DNA of 64,000 bases from Amphibalanus amphitrite (GCF_019059575.1 NW_024882210.1:186001-250000), one strand, 5' to 3'. Counted from the first letter of the stretch, positions 39,638-53,255 are shown. Numbers and translations: made by a program. Notes: generated by a model not told the origin, from the letters alone.

Positions 39638-40918
39638 CCGATTCATTTATGGAGACGTTTCTATTATTGGAAACGTTTCCAATTTTGACTACTCTTCTGT
39701 TCCAAAAATGGAAACGCTCGTTCCATAAATAGAAACGCTAACATCTCCACACATATTTTCTTGCCAAGGGTGGCTGGATTCGATGTATAACAACTGTTTA
39801 CCGTAAAACAAGCTCAGATACACCAAAAGCACTTGTCTTCTTGCATGGAAAGCTGTCGTATGCATTAAAATTCACGTCTTTAAAATGCTCCTGAATCGTA
39901 TCCATTTATGGAGACTTAGTTTCCAAAAATGGAAACGACGATGTTCCAAAAATAGAAACGCTGAAGTTCAAATGTGTGCAAACTTAGCTTAAATGTGTTT
40001 TTAAAATTCACATGAAACTAAAAATTTGATGTTTTGGGACTGGTTTAGCATCTCGGCTCTCGGCAGTTACCTTGGACGTCGGGTTCGATAATAATACCTT
40101 GCGCGCCGCAACTGGAGCACATTCAAGTCAACTAAAACTAAGATTTCCCAGAAACTACTGGACAGATGTGGTCCAAAGTGGGCAATACATAAAGCGTAGA
40201 TATCATTTCAATATATAAAATTAATATAAATGTTACACATGAGCTAGAATGAATAAATTCATCGTCAGAATACAACGGTATTTGGTGTGACGACGGTGCA
40301 GACCTTATTTCCATCCTGCTTTTTACGTATTTGCACGGATATTTACGTTGATCCGAGCCTACGATCATATTCAGCACATTTGAAATATCATAAAATGCCC
40401 ACTTAAGTCTCCAAATAGGGCTTTGCAACAACTTTCATGCGATTTAATCAAAGATTGACGACCACCAGGCCGCTGGTACACCGGAAAACGCAGCGTGAAA
40501 ATGAATGAAAAACTGAAGTTCCCGGTGATGTGGTTGTTCCAATCAATGGGTCAGTCTTTCAGTAGTCTGTTAAAAACGTTATTTTTTGTTCAAAACATTC
40601 ATAAATGTTATTATTTTCGATTAGAAAAACGTGTGAATTTTTTTATCACATCAACATGTTATAAGCATCGCCTCGTTCGTCAACTTCCGGTTTTCTGATC
40701 GGAAAGTCGGAGAACAGGAATATAAACTAGAATGCTGGCTGTCGATTGGTGGCATCCTGCGCATGCCAAATTGCACCAATCAATGCCCAGTTTGCTTTAA
40801 AGGTAGCGATGCACACAGCGTCTCCATTTATGGAACAGATCGTTTCTATTTTTGGAAACGGCGTATCCATTTTTGGAACATTGTTCCAAAAATGGAAACG
40901 TTTCCATAAATGGATCGG
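39638..40918. mobile_element. Non-autonomous TIR element with phased internal palindromes
   Basis: The left end CCGATTCATTTATGGAGACG is the inverse of the right end (complement CCGATCCATTTATGGAAACG). About ten copies of the near-palindrome TTCCAAAAATGGAAACG or its Ccatwwatgg variants cluster at 39643-39738, 39898-39962 and 40825-40914. The middle (about 40.0-40.8 kb) is AT-rich with no recognised protein. No convincing target duplication was seen, so the superfamily is open. Confidence 0.65.
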
Positions 40919-40921
40919 AAT

Positions 40922-41160
40922 TACCACAGTGTGCCCGACTGTGATCATAGATCTGATTCATTGAGAGGCATAGATCTGAGGTAGCGTGGAGAGATTTTCT
41001 CAGAACTGTTAACTCTGAATGAATGCAAAATAGTTAGTTCAATGAGAGGCTTCTATGGGCAATTCTTTTCACCATTATTCCATGCTTGAAGACCATCAAT
41101 TGGCCTGGACCATCTCAGTTTTTGTGATTGGTTGTCCTGGGATCTGTGCAATTTCTGACA
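40922..41160. repeat. Right arm of the inverted repeat flanking the LINE
   Basis: The inverse partner of 34441-34662. Its inner end (taccacagtgtgcccgactg) begins immediately after the TIR element ends. Confidence 0.8.
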
Positions 41161-41854
41161 AATTTAATTTTGTAACAATTAGCAGGCAACATTAGTAGGT
41201 CTGACGTCTGTCATGTGCAACTACTTCAATTTGGCAGTTGGCTGCTGTAGCTTTCCTGTGGTACACACCTACCTACCTTCTCTGTGCATTAGCCATGCCA
41301 TGGGCCATGGTTTCGTGCTTGCCTTAGCCCTTACTGAGCTGCAATGCATGAATACAGAGCCTGCATTTCTGGGTACTGTGGAAAATGACCATGTCCTAGA
41401 GAGTCACTGCATTATTATTTACTATGTCTAATAGTAGTAGCTGATAGGACTTGTTACAATTTCAATGAAAGTGTCTATTTTTGAATTGTATGAGCAAGTT
41501 CTGTCTTTGGGATCTCATTTCATGCTGGCTGCTGTATATTTATTTCTGCATAATTTATGTGAACTTTTTTATTTGATCATTTGAGTAGCAAGCATTTCAA
41601 GCATCTGAACAATGAACATTGAGTTAACTGTAAGAACTGCATTATGTCTCAATCACAGTGTATTCTAAATGTGTTTGTAATGCCTCTTTATGGTGAAATG
41701 ACAATTTTTCAATAGCAACCTTTCAATGCTAAACAAAACCCAGACCCAGCTCCTGTGTTATCTGTGTGTGCTGTTGTGCTGCTGTGTCATGCTGAATGTA
41801 ACTGAGTACCTACCTAATGTGTCTATGACTGTACTGTTGGCAGACTGAGCAGCC
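41161..41854. other. ELYS upstream region and probable 5'-UTR acceptor
   Basis: AT-rich, no coding region. A cag at 41841-41843 after gtctatgactgtactgttgg sits 11 bases before the ELYS ATG and looks like the acceptor of a 5'-UTR intron. The first exon was not identified. Confidence 0.4.
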
Positions 41855-44800
41855 ATGGTGGTGGTCACGCCCAGCGGCGGCCACCGGCTGCTGCCGTTCT
41901 CGGCCGTCACCCACCAGCGGCTACATCAGGCGGCGGCGCGGCCCGGCGCCGACCCCGCCGGCGCCGCTGACCAGGCGCCCGGTGCACCGTTCGGCCAGCC
42001 GCTGCCCGGCGGCCGGCTCGCCTGGGCGGCCAACGGCGCCGCGCTCGAGGTGCTCTGCTGCCGGACGGGCGCGCGTCGCGCCGCCTGGACGTTCGGCGCG
42101 CACTGCACGGACGGCGCTCCGCCACAGGTGACTGCCGTCTGCTCCGTGGCCGAGGCGGTCGGCCCGGCCGCCGCCCATCTGCTGGCCGTCGGTCTCGACT
42201 GCGGCGGCCGCTCCGACTCGTCCGGCGCTACCGGCGGCGGCATGGTGTGCGTGTTCGACCTGTCGGCGGCGGCAGTGGTGCGCGCCGTCCGACTGCCCCA
42301 CCAGGTGACCGCTCTGCACGTGCTGCGCGCGCCGACCGACTCGGTCGACCTGTGCCCGCCGCTACAGGCCATGGGCGTGCTGGCGGCCGTCGGCACGCAG
42401 GCCGGCTTCGTGCTGCTGCTCGACCTCTGCCTGGACGGGCCAGTGGACACAGACGAACGCAACCCTGGCGTGCCCACTTACGTCACTGTACTGGAGCCGG
42501 CGGCGGCGCAGCGGCGCCACGAGCAGGCGGCGCTCGGAAACCACCTGTGTCTGCCGCTTAACGACGCGGCCGTGGAGGGCGGCATGTACCAGCACCGGTC
42601 AGCGGCGGGCCGGCTCGAGCACGCCCAGCCTGCCGACGACACCTGGGTTTCGACCGTGCACTGGCTGCCCCAGCTGCGCAGCCTGGTCGTCGGTCTCAGC
42701 TTCGGATGCTTCCAGGTATGGAGGAGGGGCTGCGGGGAGGAACGGGCGGGAGCGGGGTGACGGTATTCTCTGTCAGCTGCTCATAATTGAACTAGGAGGT
42801 AGAATGTGGAATGTTATTGTGTTTTACTTTGCTCGCTTAGTGTTGCTTAGTGTTACTTCGCTGTTGTGATTCTACAGTATGTTATTATAGATAAATTGTT
42901 AACTGTGACAGGGCTGGCAGCTGACACATTTATACTTTGAACTTCCCAACGATTGCTGTTATTTGTATGGGCAAATTTTGTGGAACCACTGTAGCCAGAA
43001 ATGTTTTAGTCCTAAGGCAAAACGTAACAAGACAACTCAGTTCTGTACTCCTTGTTATTTCCCTGTTGCATTTAGAATCAATCTTGTCTGTATTTTTGTG
43101 AATTTCCCATACTGTGTTAGGTTCTCAAACTGCGTTGTGAGCTGCTATTGTGCCACCGTCAGGTGTGGAGTCTGGAGACACTTCAGCTAGAGTTCGCCAG
43201 TCGGTACGAGGCCGGCCAGCTGCCAGTGGTCGGCTGCGTCTTTCTGGAACCCGAGAACGACCCGCGCCGCTTCGTCTACCTGTGGGTCATCAACAGCGTG
43301 CCGGCCTACCACGACATGAACGGCTCTGTGGCCTCCGCGGCGCTGTACGCGTTACTCTACACAGAACGGTCCTGGGAGCAAGGCATACCCGTCTACCGCG
43401 GCCTCCAGCAGGCAGGTCGGAAGCTGGTGTACGATCTGACCACCACGCCCGAGCAGCCGGACGCCGGTCGGGTGTCGGCCAGCTGCCTGCTGTCGGCCTT
43501 CGCGCTGCCGGCTGCCGGCCTGGAGAGCAGCGGCGGCGGAGACGACAGCCTGGCGCCGCGAGACGGCACCTGCTGCGCGCTGGCCTGGGAGGCGTGGACC
43601 GAGGACGGCGCCTCGGCCTGCACCTGTCTGGCGCTGTTCGACCTGAACCGCTGGTACCAGGCGCAGCTGCCGCACCGCGTGGACGCGGCCGGCCTGGAGC
43701 GCTGTGAGTACCTGCGCTTCTTCTCGCTGGACGCCAGCGACGGTATCGTGATGGGCGTGTCGGTGCGCGCCGCCGAGCCGCGCTCGGGTCTGCTGACGAC
43801 CACCCTGCTGCTGGACGTGGGTGTGCAGACCATGTCGTTCTGCGGACCGCAGGAGCAGCTGCTACGCGCTCTGCAGGCGACTGGAGGCGCCCAGCTGTCA
43901 CAGCCCCTGCAGGCGTACGAGGCTGCGCGCCGGCTCGGTCTGGTGTCCGCCGGTGCCGTCTCCCCGGCCGAACAGCGCGAGACGCTGCTCACTCTGGCGC
44001 TGGAGCGCGGCTTCAGCTCGCTGTTGGCGTCGTGTGCGACACGGTGGTCGTCGGGCGACTCCGACCCGGGCGGCTGCACCCTGCGCGCGCTACTCAACTG
44101 GCTTTGGCAGCACGCCGTCGAGGTGGTGTCGCGCATCGACGCAGCGTGTGTACCGCTGTTTGACATGAGCGCCGGGAATCTCTCTGACGAAGATCTGGCC
44201 ATTCTACATGGACTGCGCGCTCAGCTGGACGGTATGGTCACAGTGCTAGACACTATGGCTGCCAGAACCCCAAACACTGACGGCGGCCGCGCAGAGCTCG
44301 AGTCCAAGAGCTACGTGCTGCGTGTGCGTAGTCTGCACACGGGTGTGATCCTGTGGCTGTGTCACGCCGGCCTGCTGCCCGAGCAGGCTGACGAGGAGGC
44401 CGGCGAGTCAGTCGAGTTCGCGTACCCGGGCGCGGCGCTAGCGCAGTGGTACGCCGAGCGGCGCAGACAGCTGGGTCGCCGCCTGCTCATGGTGGACGGC
44501 CTGGTGGAGGAGCTGGGTGAGCCGCTGCGCGCCTACTGGCAGGAGGACGGCGACGGCGCGTACCCGCCGCGCTCACTGCAGGCGCTGACCCGTGCCTATC
44601 TGCTGGACGGAGTGACTGACGTGCGCAAACACCGCCTGCTGCACTATCTGCTGCTCGACCTCAGCCGACTCGTGTCCGACGAACACCACGACACGCTCAA
44701 GTCGTTCCCCTCCAGCTTCGCCATGCCGCCCAGCCTGATCAAGCTGACGCACGCCTTCTGGCACCTGGACCACGGCAATGTGGACTCTGCTCTGGTGTTC

Positions 44801-47800
44801 CTGATGGACCCTCTGGTCCGGCCGGCGGACCTCAGCGCCTGGCAGCACCGGCGCGTGGTTGAGTCGCTGTTGGCGCAGCAGGCGCCGCGCGCTGCCTTAC
44901 AGTACGCCCGGGCGCGCCACCTACCGGCGCCGCACGCCGCCGATCTGCGGCTTCACCTGCGCGTGCTGCTGGATAACGGTCTGGTGACGGAGGCGCTGCG
45001 CTATGAGCGCCGCCACCGTCCTCTGGGAGGCGACGAGCTCACTGGGTGGCTGCTGGAGGGCTGCAAGCAGCGCCGCCTGCTCACGCAGCTGATGCGTCAG
45101 CCGCTGGACGCCGCGCTTGAGCGCCAGTTCATCCAGTTTCTGGAGAAGAACGCCGACCGTGAGTGTGCCGAGTTGCTGCACGTGTTCTACCTACAGCGGG
45201 GCCGGTACCGGGAGGCGGGCGACCTGCAGCGGAGACTGGCGGCCGCCGCTGCGCCCCCTGCCCCGGCGCGGGCCGAGTTTCGACAGTCGCTCCATCAGCT
45301 GCTACCGACGCTGATCCACCGACGCGACGGTTCGCCGTCGGCTGGAGTTCCCCGTCACAGCACCATTGCGAGTCGCCGCCGCCCACTCTCGGCACAGCTA
45401 CACCAGGTGCCGGCCGACGTCCGCTCGCGCGCCATCCTCATCCAAGAGGTACTCGAACAGAACGGCAAGAAACCAGCGACTCCGGCGGTCGCCGCCACGC
45501 CATTCCGTCCTCGCCACAAGCGGAAACTGCCGGAGGATGATGACGTATTCGACAGTCCGGCTGGCGGCCAGCGACGTCCGCTGCGGCCCGACGTGCGGCG
45601 CCTGCTGCAGACACCGCCTGTGCGCCGGGCGCCGCGCCGCTCCGACATTGAGCCCGGCACGCCCCAGATGACCACTCCAGCCGCCACCAGGACGCCGCAG
45701 TCAATTCTCAAGGTGCGCCGTTACCTGGAATCGAGCGGCGCCTCGCGCACTGAGGACACGCCATCCAAGCAGCTGCGGTTTGGCATGCTGCGCGGCCGCC
45801 GCTCGTTGGAGGAGAGCCGTGCTGATCATACTCCCCCGCCGCTGGCCACTCTTTTCACCCCTGGGAAGACGCCGGCTCCTCTGCGTGCTCCGGTCCTCTC
45901 GTCCGCGTCCCCGGTGGCTCCCGAGCACTCTCAGACTCCGTCGACTCCCGCGCCGGTCCGACTGGCGTCTCTGTTCACACCTGGGAAGACGCCGGCACCG
46001 CTAGCGCCGCGCATCAGCCGTCTGCCCGAGCCGCGGATCGCTATGGCTGAGGTATTGGCTGCCGCCGAGCGAAAACCGCCTACACCCGAACCAGCCTCAC
46101 CGCCGAGCAAACGTCAATCGCTGGCTAGTGAGCTAGATGACAGTGAGTTCTACAGTTTCGAAGCGAGCCCGACGGTAGCTGAGCAGACGCTCGAGTTCTT
46201 CGGCCGCGAGCGGCAGCTGCAGTTAGTAGAGCGTTCCTGGCATGATGAGAGTGACGTGGTGACCATGGGTGGCGATGTGTCGCGCAGATCACATACTGGT
46301 GACGACGACGAAACGATGAGCGAGGGCTCTCCGGCGCATGAGGATGAAGTTGGACAGCGGCACTCGACTCCACAGCAGGAGCTGCAGCGGCGTACCGTCG
46401 GCGACCAGGAGCACGAAGAAGCCGTCGGTCCGCGTACAGAGCTTCATCTGGTGACCCCTAGTCCGCGCCGAGAACTGCATCGGTCAACCCGGGCGACTGT
46501 CTGTGATACTGAAGACATTGGTGACAGGTCGGGCGTGCGTGTGGAGCGTAGCGAGGTCAGTGCTGTGGTTCACACTGAGGTATCGTCCGTGAGTGCACGA
46601 GCGACCGAGCCGACCGCACTGTTGGAGAAAAGCGAACAGAACCAGATCGTGTCCGAGGAAGATCAGAAATCAGTGGCTTCAGAGAATGAGTTGGAGACTG
46701 CTGCGCCTGAAGAAGAACCAGCCATGTCAGAAAAAGATGAGGAGGAGCCCGTCACTCCGTCCGAGGACAATAAGACACCCGCTGCGTCATCAGAGAAGAG
46801 CGAGCGGCGTGAGTCCAACTCGTCTGGAGAGTTTAGCCCACTGATCGGTAACAAGTTCACCAGTCTGGCGGCAATGGCTGATGACGAGCCGGCGGAGGGT
46901 GCCTTGGAATCGCTGGGAGCCCAGATTTTGACGGGAGCTGACAGCAGCCCTCAGCGGGCGAAGCCGTGCCCTGAGAAATCACCAGAGAATACCTCCACTT
47001 ACGCGGCCGGTGAAGAGCCTTTTGTTGTGAAGCGGACTGCCTGGGTCACTGGAGAGGAGAGTGAGACGCAGGATCGCACACTGAGCACGCTTGAAGCGCA
47101 GATTCTGACGGGACCCGGCACGGTCTCTGCTGGGAAGGAGACGCCAGAGCGCGAGTCGCCAGCGCCGGAGGTGACGTCAGGAGCAGAGCCGGTAGCTGTG
47201 AGGGAGGCCGCCTGGGTGACCGGCACGCCAGAGAGTGACTTGTTGGACCGCAGGCTGGCTGAGCTGGAGGCTCAGGTGGTGTCGGGTGGTGATCAGGTCA
47301 GCACTGGAAGCACCGAGTTCCGCCGCCGCTCCACACCGGACGGAGAGTCTGCGGTCGAGCGACGGACGGCGTGGGTGACCGGCGTCCCGGACGACGACGA
47401 CGAGGAGGCATCACCGATGTCGGAGAGTTACTTGGCACCGCCGGCTGGCTTGCAGGAAGCTCTGCAGAGGATCGACCAGGCTCTCCAGTTGCCTGATCTG
47501 TCTACGACGATCGGGCAGGGAGCGGCCATCACCTCTGGTGTGCTTTCAAACAGCTCGGAGGCGGTGTCCAGTATGACTCTTCGGCTCGAGTCGGACAGTG
47601 AAGACGAGCAGGAGCCGGCGCAGTTCACCGGCTTCACCTCGCTGCAGCAGGGGCCGGCCGAGCCGGCGGCGCCCAGTCCGCCGCGCTCGCCGCCCGCCGA
47701 CCGTCTGACTCGCTCGTCTCTGCTGCGCCGGCCCAGTCCGACGGCCGGGTCGCCTCTGCTGACCCCTCGGCGCAGTCTTCGGCGGCGGGCCGGCTCGGGG

Positions 47801-50800
47801 GCCGCCGAACAGATCACTGAGAAGACAGCCGAGACAATCGTGGAGACCCAGGCGGCTTTAGAGACCACGAAGACAGTCGTGGAGTCCACGGAGACTATCG
47901 TCAAAGCCACGGGGATGGCTGTTGAAGCCACGGAGGAGAGGACCGTTGAAACCACGGAGAAGGTGGCCGTCGAAACCACCAAGTCAGCTGGCGAGTCGCC
48001 CAAGAGAGCCGTTAAGACTGCAGAGACAACCGTGGTGACTTCGGAGACAGTTGAAACCACGGAGACAGTTGAAACCACGGAGACAGTCGCCGAGCCGTTA
48101 GAGGCAGCCGTCGAGACTGCAGAGACAACCGCGGTGGTGACCACGAAGACAGTTGAGACAACGGAGACAGTGGAAACAATGGAGACAGCTGTTGAAACTG
48201 TGGAGACGGCCGTCGAAGCCACGGATACTGCTGCTGAGTCCACAGAGGAAGCCGTCGAGTCCACAGAGGCAGCCGCTGAGACCATGGATGAAACCGTCGA
48301 GTCCAAGGAGACAGCTGCTGAGCCCACAGAGGCAGCCGTCGAGACAACCGCGGTGGTGGCCACGAAGACAGTTGAGACAACAGAGACAGCCGTCGAAGCC
48401 ATGGAGGCGGCTGTTGAGTCCACGGAGGCAGCCGTCGAGTCCAAGGAGACGGCTGTTGAGACCATTGAGGCAACCGTCGAGTCCGGGGAGACTGCTGCTG
48501 AGTCCACAGAGGCAGCCGTTGAGCCTGCAGTAGAAGTGGACGGAGGTGGGTCGGATCCGGTGGTGCCTGCCGCCGCTGCGGGGACGCTGTCCTCTCCGGA
48601 GGTCGGTTCAGCGGAGGAGGACACGACGCCATCACCAAAAACTCGGCGAGCGACACCGTCGCCGAAGAAAGAGAAGACCGTCGTACGATCTCCGGAGAAG
48701 GCAGGACAGTCCACGTCGCCCGTTGCCAAGATCACCACGCCAACCTCATCTCCACCAACGAGACAGGCGGCGGCAGCGGCTGCGCGTGCCGAGCCGTCGC
48801 TCTCCCCGGTGGCTGAGGAGCACCCCTCGGAGGCTCCTTCATCGCCGCCGACAGACTCGGCCGCTACTCTGACCACCCCGTCCAGAGCGCGGCGCAGCGT
48901 ACGGCGCAGCGTTGGTGGAGTGACTCCCCGCTCCCGACTCAGTCTTCTGGCGGCCGTGGATCCTCTCTCACCTGTACCCGAAGGGCGCAGTGTCGGAGCG
49001 GCGAGCGGTGAGCCCGCTGAGCCGGACACCGCCGCTGTCACAGAGGAACAAGAAGGCGAAACTGAGGAGCCTCTGCCAGAGCCGACCTCCACGCGGAAGA
49101 GCGCCCGCCGCAGCACCTCTGCGGAGCCGGAGCAGGCACCGACCTCCACGCGGAAGAGCTCCCGCCGCAGCGCCTCAGCGGAGCCAGAGCAGGCGCCGAT
49201 CTCCGCCAGGAAAAGCTCTCGGTCGCGGGCGGGCTCGGTGGGTCCGGCCACGCCTCTCCGACGCAGCGCGCGGACTCGCAGCGTCTCGCAGGAGCCCGAG
49301 GAGGCGGGCGCAGAGACAGACTCGCTGCGGGGAGGCTCGATCGAGCCTGGGTCGCCGGTCTCCACACCATCCAGACGGCTGAGGACGCGACAGGTGTCAG
49401 AGGAGCCCGAGCAGGCCACCGCTCCCGCGACCTCGAGGGGCAGGAGAACGAGGAAGGCTTCTCAATCGGAACATGGTGATGACTCGGTGTTTGAAGATAC
49501 CACTAAGAAGGGAGCGGCAACCAGAGATGTCTCCGAAGAGCCCAAAGATAAGGCGAGCCCTGATACCACCGTCAAAACGAGGCGTACCAGAAAAGTTTCT
49601 GAGGAACCAGAAGAGCCGACTGCCCAGAGCACAGCTCAGAAAACAAGACGTACAAGAAAAGCCTCTGAGGAGCCGGAAGAACAATCAGTGTCGGATACAG
49701 CAAAAAAGACCAGACGTACCAGAAAAGCTTCTGAGGAGCCAGAAGAAGCAGCAGTCCTGGACACAGCAAAGAAGACCAGACGCACCAGAAAGGCTTCTGA
49801 GGAACCAGAAGAAGCAACGGTTCTTGACACAGCAAAGAAGACCAGACGTACCAGAAAAACTTCTGAGGAGCCAGAAGAAGCATCAGTTTTGGACACAGCA
49901 AAGAAGACCAGACGCACCAGAAAGGCTTCTGAGGAGCCAGAAGAAGCAACGGTTCTTGACACAACAAAGAAGACCAGACGTACCAGAAAAGCTTCTGAGG
50001 AGCCAGAGGAACCATTAGTTTTGGATACAGCTAAGAAGACCAGACGCAGTAGGAAGACCTCCGAGAGCCAGGAAGAACATACGGCGGCAGACACCACACA
50101 GAGCGGAAGGCGAACGAGGAAGACGTCTGAGAGTGTGGCCGCTGAGGAGCCGACTCCGGCGAGAGCCACACGGACCAGGAAGATGTCTGAGTCCTCTGAA
50201 GCAGATGTGCCTGTTCCCTCTACGAGCAAACGCACCAGAAAACAGTCCCAGGCGAGTGAATCGTCGGAGGCTGGCGGTAGCCCCGAGCGGGCGTCCAAGA
50301 CCCGCCGACTGCGGGGTTCCTCAGAGGACGTGGAGGATGATGAGGACGACGGCATGGCGCCTCCGGCCTCCCCGGCGCGCAGCACCCGCGCGCGCAGTCT
50401 CTCCGTCCAGCCGTCCTCGCCGGCTCGGCTGCCGACACGGGCGGTCTCGGAGCAGCCGCCCGAGACGCGCGTCACCGCCTCTGGGCGCAAACGGCGGCCG
50501 GCCAAGGGCTCGGAGCCCACCACACCACCCACCGCGACGAAAACAGGCCGCGGAACGAAGAAGAGCAGGGCGGCAGCGGCGGCTGACGAGGACGAGGACC
50601 CGCCGTCGGACGGAGAGCAGTCGCCGCCTGTGCGCCGCGCGGTCGGCCGCCGCAGTCAGGCGGGTGCCGCCGCGCGCCGCTCGGCGCTGCCAGCTATCGC
50701 TGAGGCGGCGGCCGAGGCGATGCCGCCGCCGGCGGGCGCAGCTGCCGGCCGTCGGCGGCGGCGCCGCACGACGCGCCTGCCCTCGGAGCCGCAGGAGGCC

Positions 50801-50959
50801 GGCAGTCCGCTGGTGCTGGTCACGGAGGAGCAGCTGGAGGAGATCCAGCGCCGCTCGGAGGACTCGCCGGAGCAGGAGCCGCTGCCGCGCGACCGCCGGG
50901 CCTCCATCGCGCGCACCCGCCAGCGCACTGGCCCCCGCCGCTCGGTGCGGCTCTGGTAG
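41855..50959 (+). CDS. AHCTF1: ELYS / AHCTF1, Y-complex chromatin anchor of the nuclear pore
   Basis: Two coding exons, 41855-42715 and 43163-50959, join in frame at CTTCCAG|gtatgg and ccgtcag|GTGTGG and give 2885 aa (human about 2266). Residues 1 to about 520 form the N-terminal propeller (WVSTVHWLPQLRSLVVGLSFGCFQVW spans the junction). Residues about 560-1000 are the ELYS alpha-helical domain, recognised from YPPRSLQALTRAYLLDG, FPSSFAMPPSLIKLTHAFW and SAWQHRRVVESLLAQ. The remaining 1900 residues are charged and disordered, with many S/T-P sites and basic clusters ending RRSVRLW. Family knowledge: ELYS binds AT-rich DNA and nucleosomes after mitosis and recruits the Nup107-160 complex to start pore assembly. 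Internal expansions (KTPAP, AWVTG, T/E-rich, 19-aa and 22-aa repeats) account for the extra length. Exon 2 is unusually long. A poly(A) signal follows at 51591. Confidence 0.95.
45842..46003 (+). repeat. ELYS: two copies of LFTPGKTPAPL motif
   Basis: The segments reading LATLFTPGKTPAPL (45842) and LASLFTPGKTPAPL (45962) lie 40 residues apart in the disordered tail. The TPxK/KTPAP context resembles proline-directed kinase sites. Confidence 0.75.
46905..47415 (+). repeat. ELYS: about 55-residue repeat with AWVTG and LEAQxLTG motifs, three copies
   Basis: TAWVTGEESE (47036), AAWVTGTPES (47207) and TAWVTGVPDD (47366) alternate with LGAQILTGAD, LEAQILTGPG and LEAQVVSGGD. Spacing is 57 and 53 residues. 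Conservation of Trp and the hydrophobic helix within otherwise variable acidic sequence suggests a binding motif. I do not recognise it. Confidence 0.75.
47812..48535 (+). repeat. ELYS: Thr/Glu/Val/Ala-rich short-period repeat, about 240 residues
   Basis: A degenerate repeat of about seven residues (VETTET, AVESTEA, ETAVE) with a 21-bp DNA period containing gagacagYYg. It is strongly acidic and almost free of aromatics and basics, so it is likely extended or coiled. Confidence 0.85.
49084..49254 (+). repeat. ELYS: 19-residue Arg/Ser repeat, about 2.5 copies
   Basis: A 57-bp period; units read TSTRKSxRRSxSAEPEQAP. They alternate a basic RKSxRR patch with acidic EPEQ, like the longer 22-residue array downstream. 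Confidence 0.85.
49571..50137 (+). repeat. ELYS: 22-residue KTRRTRKxSEEPEE tandem array, eight to nine copies
   Basis: A 66-bp period with units starting at 49571, 49637, 49703, 49769, 49835, 49901, 49967 and 50033, and a partial unit at 50099. Each unit has a basic KTRRTRK block, a SEEPEE acidic block and a variable linker ending DTA/DTT. The central units are nearly identical at DNA level, which indicates recent expansion. The basic blocks resemble DNA- or nucleosome-binding linear motifs, but no canonical GRP AT-hook core is present in them. Confidence 0.92.
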
Positions 50960-51590
50960 TCGCCTGGGAGCGACTGGGGCGCCATCTGCGGCGTACCGTC
51001 AGTGATGTTCGACTGTGACCGGCTATGGTCGGTCAGCTGCTCAGTGTGTTCATGTATGAATGTGTGAGGTAGTCGGAACGTGGGGAGGGAGGGGGTGGGG
51101 GACTGTCCATTGTTCAGTGGCCACCACGGGTCACGCTTGTATGTGTCAAACGTATTTTGGATAACGACCGTCTCGCTGTCCATGCCATCGTCGCTGGGCA
51201 GTCGTTCCGAACGTCTCGCCTGTCCCGTGCCCGGCCCGTCGCGTGTGGCTTTCTCAGCGCAGGGAACGAACGTTTCAGTTGATAGCGTTGTGTGCTCGGT
51301 TTTGCGGTCGTTTTGCGTCGGTTTTGTACGCGATCCGAGCTCAGATACAATGGTGTACGGTGTGATTTGGGGATAGATTCAGGGGCGTTGGGCGGTCAGT
51401 GCCGGTGGGGAGCCGCGCAGGACTGTCGTTCTCAGCGCTGTCACCGGCTGCATCCGCGTGGTCCGACGACGTTTGATTCGTATCATGAATAGCGAAATGT
51501 TCAGTGGCTCGCAGTGCTGTCCGTCTCTGTTAAACGATTTGTCACCGACGCCAAAACTTGTCAGTGAATGTGTTTAAGTTGAGTTACTAC

Positions 51591-51596
51591 AATAAA
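51591..51596 (+). terminator. Poly(A) signal of ELYS
   Basis: Canonical AATAAA about 630 bases after the stop, followed by GT-rich sequence (cctgttgtagtgt) as expected for a cleavage site. Confidence 0.6.
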
Positions 51597-51599
51597 CGT

Positions 51600-53252
<1,653 letters not shown>

Positions 53253-53255
<3 letters not shown>

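Noticed and set aside
47428..49419. A 663-residue antisense frame opposite ELYS, with others at 49636-50532 and 43393-44202
   Set aside because: The sense frame has continuous ELYS coding and strong GC bias that suppresses stops on the other strand. The antisense products are low-complexity.
49571..50137. CRISPR-like array with 66-bp period
   Set aside because: Repeats and linkers are all in the ELYS reading frame of an animal gene.
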